A DNA stretch of 64,000 bases from Agroathelia rolfsii. Its lineage: Eukaryota; Basidiomycota; Agaricomycetes; Amylocorticiales; Amylocorticiaceae. The stretch is from the NCBI GenBank assembly GCA_018343915.1, contig JABRWF010000007.1, positions 2,604,001 to 2,668,000 on the forward strand, in the 5' to 3' direction. Numbering within the stretch: position 1 is the first letter of the stretch; each line of letters opens with the position of its first letter. A program made the translations under genes and the position numbers. Below are positions 57,078 to 64,000 of this stretch, in pieces. The notes under the pieces are model-generated. The model saw nothing but the letters and a program-made list of their open reading frames with translations. It had not been told where the DNA came from and searched no databases.

Positions 57078-58926
57078 TTACGCAAAAGTGCTGGATTCCA
57101 GGTTATTCATTCCCTGTAATCTGTTCTTCATCAACTCTCCCTCATAATACCACCACTCCTCTGCAACCGCCTCCGCATCGTATCCAAATTGTATGATATT
57201 CTTACTTTTATCCGCCCACTGATTAGGATTTCCATCATGTCCACATATCACACCATCTTCCTGACGAGAATCGGCTTCCATAGCTTGACGCATGGCCATA
57301 TCACGTGCTCGTTGTTTGTTTCCATTCGGAAGATGGAATATCTTCTGGTTGAGGGTAGAAGAAGCCTGAGTAGCTGCAGTACGAGGAAGGCGCAAAGATT
57401 GGTATGCCTCTAGTAAGGGCTTGATTTCGGCACGTGAGGATACACGCGATAAAAGGTTGCCAAGCACAGCGGCGTCCTCAATTGCCATTGCAGCTCCTTG
57501 CGCGCGATAAGGCTGTCATGATTATTCGGTAAACAACATTAAAAAGAACTAAGAAGTATAGAACTGACTAGCATAGGGTGGCATGCGTCACCTAAGAGGA
57601 CAACGCGTCCCGCCGAATGTATCCAGGTTGGCAAGGGATTCCTATCCATGAGACGCCATTTCATGGTTGATTGCACATGACTCAGTAATCTCCTGACACT
57701 TGTGAAGCAAAAATGAAGATATAGTTCAAAGGATACGTTAAAATGGTCTGCAGAGCATACCGAGGCTCGAAATCGCTAAAGTCGTCCCTCATTTTGTCTG
57801 CATTGCCTTCAGTGGTCCATGATTCGACAGATCCATCATCAGGATGAATCAGAACAAGATTGTATTCTTGTTTGGCACGCTGTGTTTGATAGTGAATATC
57901 ATATGATACAGAGTTATCTGACTTCACTCACAATGTTATATCCCATAATGTGTCTTTTGGGTGCCATCCAGGCCGTCATCATTGGGTGTTCAACAAGCGG
58001 TCTAAGCTCTGGATCATTAAGCAAAAATGAAGTGGGAACTACAGCACGGTATGCTGCATCGCCGGTTGGTTTGGGTGGGATTTTCCCTGCCAGCACTACT
58101 GTTTGAATTAGGCTTTTAATGCCGTCGGCGCCAATGATCAGATCACCAGGTATAATTTCGCCATTCCTCAGAGTGACGCTCGGCTTTGGGTCAGTAAATA
58201 GATTAGTTTCGCCTGGCTCAATGCTAACGACGGTAGAGTTCAGGCGTAGCTCTACGTTCCCCAGAGGGACCGTAATATCATACATCAATTTATGAAGGTC
58301 GGCGCGATGTATGTGATAGTACGGCGCGCCGAACCCGTGTTCTATAGATTCTCCCCATGTAGTATAACCGACGCGTTCACCGGTACAATAGCGTAGGAAC
58401 TGAATGCCTTCAGGGATCACAGCGAGCCTCTCCAATTGAGGGCCAAGTCCCCAACGGATGAGTAGACGGGAGACATTAGGCGAAACTTGAATGCCAGCGC
58501 CTACTTCACCAATTTCCGAACTTGCCTCCAAGATTGTGATTTTGTGACCAGATCGAGCCAAGCAGTGGGCTGCGGCTAGACCACCAAGACCACATCCAAC
58601 GATGATAACACGTAAGGAAAGAGGTGCTTGTCTATTATGATGGAGCTCTTCGCCCTATGATCCAAGCCAATTAGGAGATATGAAGACAACATACAAGGGA
58701 TGTCAGCTGAGCTTACACGAGTTTTAAGTTGCAAGGTAACATCTTCGCAGGGTGGAGCATATAGTTCATCCTAAGCATAGCCTGAGCTTCAGACATCCAT
58801 TACCAGCTTTTTATGAGGTCGCCATACCTTGGTAGCGATATCAAACGCGAACTTTTCGTCGAAAGCCACGTCCTTGGGTGGTGGTGGCGGAAAACCGAGG
58901 AAAGAGTCGAGGAAAGCACTGATCAT
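57078..58926 (-). CDS. FAD-dependent aromatic hydroxylase (salicylate hydroxylase-like)
   Basis: Six exons (58828-58926, 58717-58770, 57932-58654, 57761-57879, 57569-57692, 57078-57512) give 517 residues. Class A flavoprotein monooxygenase: NAD(P)H- and O2-dependent ring hydroxylation, with decarboxylation if a true salicylate hydroxylase. Motifs: VIIVGCGLGGLAAAHCLA for the FAD ADP moiety with ITILEA at the strand end; GAGIQVSPN; LIIGADGIKS (DG motif); VVLLGDACHPMLPYRAQGAA (GD motif), then MAIEDAAVL. A 58-residue leader (PPPPPKDVAFDEKFAFDI) before the FAD motif is longer than usual and comes from two short upstream exons; the open reading of the main exon alone would miss it. No signal peptide; probably cytosolic. 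Substrate uncertain. Confidence 0.92.
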
Positions 58927-60421
58927 ACTGAGACCCTCAGGCTGTTCAATGAGGAGTATTCAGGATTTTTGATTGGAGTACGCCCAATATTATACCTCGG
59001 TGAAGGTATGGATAGGGTCAGTTATAACTTGTAAGAGTGGCCCTTTTTCAATCCGAGTGAGAGAGAGGGAATATGCCATTTTGACCCTCCGCGGGCGCCC
59101 CACTGGCACCCTAAGGCGAAGATAGGACCATCCACTAACAGTCCGACACGCACATCACCGGGATGTCATTGCATATGATATGATCAGATCCCGGAGCTGT
59201 TTTGTGAGCAATAGTCCTTAATAGATACAGATAGGTCGTTGTGGTGCTACAGAGCAGTTAGTCTGCGAATCTTGTTCAGGTAGTTCATGTACTCGTACCA
59301 TCAGACAGACTTGTGCTTAGCGCAAACTTAATGCTTTGGTAGCCACAATTCTATTCTAGTGAGGATCATTGCCATCGCAGAAACAGTGGGTACCGAGCAA
59401 GAACAAGATTATACTAGGCTACATGTATCATTCGAGTTCGGAGAAATGGAGGCTTTTACTAAACAGCCAGCATGGGGCGTTACAGTGCACAGAGAATAGA
59501 TCGGAGTTCGACAGAAACAGACCTTTTGCGTTAACCGCGATTGAGATTGAGGCATTAATTGAGTGGCTTACCATCAAAATTAATAAACACGTCATCGGCT
59601 CACGGCTCACACTCAGTGAAAAGCGAAGTCGAACCAATTGCAGGTACTAAAACCGATATTTGCGACTCAAAAGCGATTATTGAGTTTCAGTGTGAGATCA
59701 TTTTGTCGGACAATTGTCGTACTTTAGTTGCAAATGTCGTTTTTGGTACAATTAGTACTTTTTACTGAGGCTCACAGGCCAGTGACCGTATATGGATAAT
59801 TCTAGCCAGCATGGCCTCCCAGGGTGTTGGTGCTTTGAACTCAGTTCAAGGAGGATATTATTGAGAAGGTATGTATGAGAAGGGAAAAAAAAGAGAAAGA
59901 GAAAAAAAAGTATGGTATGTGTCGTGAGATGGTTGAGTGGCGAGCCCAAGGAAGAGCTGGGAGAAGGCATTACAAAAGTGAACTCGAAGAAAAACAGAAA
60001 GATAAATAACAAATGTAAAACTACAGATATACCATGGTTGATTAGTCAGTCCAAAAACGTCCATGTCTTCAAAGAAAGAAGGAAGGAAAGGGTAAAAATG
60101 CTAACAGTTCGCCCATAGAATAGATGGCCATCTATAACTCAGTCCTTTCTTCCCAACCCCGGGAAAAACGAGTGAATGTAGAGTGGCATCTTCCTAAACC
60201 TTGCCCGGAACATGAACTCGAACCGCTCTAAGCCTTACCGCACTCCAGTTTCTCTTCATCTGATGGAGTTGATGTTCAGAGAAGCAAACCAGGAATGGTC
60301 CAGCTAAACCCGTGTTCTGTTGTGAACGAGATGATTTGAACACAGCCACAGCCACGAAAAGGTGTCATTTCGTAGGGAGATGGGAGATGGAGGAGGCAAG
60401 GATAGGAGGAATTGCACCGCA
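58927..60421. other. Intergenic region between FMO and Rho GTPase
   Basis: No supported gene over 1.5 kb. It holds the FMO promoter at its left and the Rho GTPase 3' region at its right. A-rich runs at about 59883-59910 fit a 3' untranslated region or low-complexity DNA. Confidence 0.4.
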
Positions 60422-61365
60422 TTATACGACCAAGCAGCCCTTTTGCCTGACCTTCTTTGACCAGCGACCTTTCATACTCTCGCGCAAGGCAAGATTAAAC
60501 ACTTCGGCAACACCTGCCCCAGTCTTAGCCGAGCACTCGACATATCGTGCGCCGATTTCGCGTGCGACAGCGGCGCCTTGTTCATGACTGACAGGTGTCT
60601 GGCCTTGAGCGCTAAGCATGCGGCGTGTGTGTTCATCCCGCCTTAAGTCTGTCTTGGTTGCCACTAGAATAAGAGGAGTGCCCTCGCAAAAATGAGCTAC
60701 TTCAGGGTACCACTAGGGGAGAAGGGTGTACGTGTTAGTAGGATTGTTCCGATAGAAAAGGAATGGTGATGAAAGGGATACGAGGGTAACGTAGCGATAT
60801 CCATCAGAGACGTGTAATCAAACAAAGTCCGGTTGTATAAGGCAAAGGAAATGGGTAAGCACCTTGTCTTGTACGTTCGCCAGGCTCGTTGGGAAGTCAA
60901 CGGAGAAGACGATAAGGATGACATTACTCTCTGGGTAACTTAGTGGACGTAATCGGTCATATTCCTCCTGACCGGCCGTGTCCCACAGAGCAAGTTCGAT
61001 GAGTTTACCCTCGAAATTCACCTGAGTGACATAGTTTTCAAAAACTGTGGGGATGTACGCCTAATGATTTAGATAGTGTAGGTAATTGCAGTGAATAACA
61101 GAAATAACAAAACAGGCAATATGCCAAAATTCCAATATGAGCATGTCTTCTCGAAGTAAGATATCAACGGACGAACCTCTGGAAATCGGTTCTCGGCATA
61201 GACAATCAGAAGGCATGTCTTCCCACATCCACCTATGCATTTGAAATAGATAGACACATGAAAAAGACATTCTGTTTGGTAGATGATATATAGAGCATAC
61301 ACACCATCGCCGACGACTACTAGTTTACGACTTAGGTCGATACGTGGCCTTGATGACATGCTCAT
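60422..61365 (-). CDS. Rho-family small GTPase
   Basis: Four exons (61305-61365, 61177-61232, 60863-61060, 60422-60712) give 201 residues. P-loop [11 protein letters not shown] (Gly where RhoA has Ala), switch [11 protein letters not shown], switch [20 protein letters not shown], base-recognition [14 protein letters not shown] (Rho insert region follows) and [14 protein letters not shown]. The C-terminus [11 protein letters not shown] has a basic stretch and a CaaX box (CLVV) for prenylation and membrane attachment. Acts as a molecular switch for actin, polarity or wall synthesis. Closest to Rho1-like proteins by eye, but TKTD instead of NKKD and the short N-terminus leave the subgroup open. 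A second ATG at 61359 could also be the start. Confidence 0.93.
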
Positions 61366-63213
61366 ATGTGATCGTGGGAGAGTTGGATTAGATAGAGGAT
61401 TTCAACGATTTGCAGCTTAAGGCTTGCACAGTCAGACACCTGGAGTGTTGGGCAGGCCTGGTCAAGCAGTGTGAACCGACGACCGGATGGTAACAGTCGT
61501 TCTTATGACTCCTCCTGCGCGCGAGCCACAGAAGATACAATGAACAAAGACGAAAAGGGTCTTTTGAATGTCCAAGACAAGGATGAGGGTATACAAAGCA
61601 GACAGAGATGTGGGCGTCGATGCTGAGATTGACACGGCGCTGAAAGGCGTGGAGGGGATAAACGAGAGGCACACCAACAACGGCATCGCCGCCGACCATC
61701 CGGAGCACGCGGGACGCGCCAGGCGCCTACCTTAGACCATCATCTGCCACCACTGTGCTTACACTAGTGGCCTGCGAATACTGCCATTAAGAAACTTATC
61801 ACTAGTGATCAACGTTGCCACAATAAAATCCATAATCTCGACTTGTTTTCATCAGCGACTGACGCGGAATCAAACCATTTTGTGCAGCTCTTCTCAACTT
61901 GAAATCAGCTCACAGCGCCTTTATATATCACTGGTTATATTTCCGACAAGAGAGAGGGGTAAGAGGAGGAGGCTCAATGCAGCAAAATAATGGGCGACAC
62001 TACTTGAAGGTATTTAACAAGACCTATGAAGCTACGATCCTCACAGATCATGCCGCACCCTGGGTCCTGGGAACGAAAGCCTCGGTAGCAAACCCAAGCC
62101 TTAACTGGTTTAGCTTAACCATTCAAACTCATCATCATCTTTCATAGTAATATGAACGAGTCTTTCGGGAACTAGAGCCTATGATAGATTACTGTCACAT
62201 CTTCGTAGACTGTCGTAGATGAACGTTCGACGAAAGCTGAGCCTCGTCTACTCGAGGCATGGTCAACATATTTAGAACTGTATTTGATTAGCTCATTCAG
62301 TTGTTTTTCGCTTGCATCGTCAGCCGTTCTGCAACTGTATAGGTATTTCTAACCACTACTCACAAACAAGAACGCTGACGTAGCTTAGGCTTGGCATATG
62401 CAAGATAAAGGTGGTTCTTCTCCGTCTTACAGCAGATGACCCGGTCTTAGCTGATTTATACTACACCTAACTGCCGCCGGATGGGTAATGTGGTCACAGA
62501 CCATCGTCATGGCAGGCTGAAAAACGTAACCTGGGAATGACGGACCGGAGAATCGTAGTCGCAATCAACATTGTACTCTGTCATGATTGAATAACGGCTT
62601 TTGTGCCCAAAGGCTTGTACTCATGCCGATCACAATATAATTGTAGCTAGATAGGTACGATGATCGCTACTAGAGGCGAGAAGTGAACCCAGCTGACTGA
62701 AAAAGAGTCCAGCAACGCCACGGTCTTTGTACAACCAGTCCTAACATCACCGAAGTTGAGTGATTCAGTTATCGCCGGAGAAATTACTTCAACGTTAAGT
62801 TGAGGAAGAATATTAATATTCGAACAGACACGACGACATAATTCAAGAAAATGTTTACCCAAGTATTTACGCTTTGATTTGCCACAGACAGCCTGAATTC
62901 TCATCCTCATGCTGCTAGCTTGTACGTTAAATCATAGGTAAATTGCAAACTTATCATTAGCCGGCATCTCAACGTTTTAAAGCGGGGGCAAACAGTAGCC
63001 TTGGAAGTGTCCGATAATGAGTTTCTCTGAAACCTCGGGTAAGGCTTGCCTAAACCTCGCATGTAACCATTGCCTGTTGTATATAGTTTATCCGTTCATC
63101 CATCCATCTGACATACACAGACAATTGTGCCGATCCCATATAATACATGTGAGCATTGTCTTGGGGGCTTGGCAAGTGCACTCCTCATTCACCGAGATTC
63201 ACAAATTCACCGA
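61366..63213. other. Intergenic region, 1.8 kb
   Basis: Divergent promoters of the Rho GTPase and the AA9 gene lie at the two ends. Short open frames in between show no motif or splice partner. No repeat or RNA gene recognised. Confidence 0.4.
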
Positions 63214-64000
63214 ATGTTTATCCCATTTCTTTCCTTGTCCCTCATTGCTATGTCCGTATCTGGACATAGTATATTCCAGGTAGAGCTACTTACTATTCTT
63301 TAAAATGTTATTACTGAATGGTTTAATATAGGAAGAATGGATCAATGGGGTTGATCAGGGCCATGAAGTCGGTATCCGTGTACCGTCATATGATGGCGTG
63401 GGTTTACTGTTTGGACGTAGCATCACCACTTTGAGTGACAACTTTGCAGCCCATTACCGACTTAACTTCGAACGATCTTATATGCAACGGCGGTATCAAT
63501 CCATACCTTACACCTGTCTCAACCGTCGTCTTGGAGGCTCCTGCAGGAGCTACGATAGGCGCGCAATGGCACCACACGCTGGCAAGCTAAACTTTCTTCA
63601 GCAAGAAATGGCAACTTTTATATTCACCGCTCCAATAGGCTGGTGCGGACCCCACCGATCCAGATGATCCTATTGATCCCTCACACAAATAAGTAAATTA
63701 TCTGTGACATTGAATTGTCTCTTATTGTCGATGCACAGGGCCCGTGCTTGCATACATGGCACAGGTTTCGGACCCCCTGAACCTTGATGTCACTGGTAAT
63801 CATCTTTTCTATTTGATGCAAAGCCGTTCATATCAGGAATGTCTAATTGAATAACAGGATTGGACTGGTTCAAGATCTGGGAAGATGGCTACGACGCTAC
63901 AACTGAGACCTGGGGAGTGGACAGACTCATTGCTGCCAAAGGCCTTGTCAATTTGTGCGTCCCTCCTCTTTATATGCATAGAGCTGCAAACTTAACGACT
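63214..64000 (+). CDS. AA9 lytic polysaccharide monooxygenase, 3' end beyond the window
   Basis: Secreted copper enzyme that cleaves cellulose oxidatively. Exons: 63214-63279, 63332-63397, 63450-63581, 63639-63688, 63737-63795, 63858-63954, then off the edge. A 17-residue signal peptide (ending SVSG) leaves His as residue 1 (HSIFQ), the first ligand of the copper brace; WHHTLAG supplies the second His. Also seen: [32 protein letters not shown] with a conserved Cys, [26 protein letters not shown] and [11 protein letters not shown]. Intron 3 uses a GC donor (GCAAGC, 63582). Intron 4 has no usable GT-AG pair: a TAA would follow SHK. Reading it as ATAAGT...CAC (63689-63736) restores SHK-GPVLAY exactly. 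So either an AT-AC intron, or a recently damaged donor. Likely intact. Confidence 0.88.

Noticed and set aside
63582..63692. AA9 gene as a clear pseudogene because of TAA codons after HHTL and SHK
   Set aside because: A GC-AG intron and an AT-AC intron restore the exact expected protein. Broken splicing stays possible and is stated, but the frame-perfect fit favours an intact gene.
1..64000. CRISPR arrays, insertion sequences, bacterial operons or an integrated virus
   Set aside because: No spaced direct repeats, no transposase core, no bacterial ribosome sites; gene structure is eukaryotic throughout.

Overview
The window reads as nuclear DNA of a filamentous basidiomycete, most likely an Agaricomycete. 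Genes are packed on both strands and cut by many short introns (about 48-70 nt). The families also fit: an AA9 lytic polysaccharide monooxygenase, tandem cytochrome P450s, a DUF6606-type relic, a WSC-domain protein and a Zn2Cys6 regulator. No bacterial, viral or organellar segment was seen. Most single open frames are only exons, so gene models were assembled by hand from splice signals plus reading-frame continuity. Coordinates give the CDS span including introns; exon lists are in the evidence.

Left part (1-15.3 kb): a large disordered protein gene (770-4975, minus), a frameshifted relic of a giant DUF6606-type gene (about 5.54-7.68 kb), mitochondrial malate dehydrogenase with a 6-nt microexon (9006-10361), a gene-poor stretch with a small secreted-protein candidate (13370-13696), and ribosome assembly factor Rsa3 (14597-15278).

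Middle-left (15.6-29.2 kb): two tandem P450 genes with identical lengths for all ten exons, then a second, larger paralogue of the first disordered gene (22390-28044), divergent from an AIG1/FAR-17a-type membrane protein. Middle (31.7-37.9 kb): an MFS sugar transporter and an alpha/beta-hydrolase fused to two WSC domains.

Middle-right (40.6-48 kb): a Zn2Cys6 regulator, a quinate-permease-like transporter and a divergent shikimate/quinate-dehydrogenase-like gene form a plausible quinate-use cluster. A perfect 14-bp CGG/CCG palindrome lies in the shared promoter. Right part (48.3-64 kb): proteasome subunit Rpn10, a short-chain dehydrogenase, a sulfite-oxidase-type molybdoenzyme, a chorismate-lyase-like protein, an intron-containing tRNA-Gly(GCC), a salicylate-hydroxylase-type flavoprotein, a Rho-family GTPase and an AA9 LPMO that runs off the right edge. 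The LPMO frame is kept open only by a GC-AG intron followed by an apparent AT-AC intron.

The most notable observations are the AT-AC intron candidate, the quinate cluster with its palindrome, the paired paralogues of unknown function, the tandem P450 pair and the 6-nt microexon. Functional calls rest on recognised motifs and remembered family features; no database search was run.
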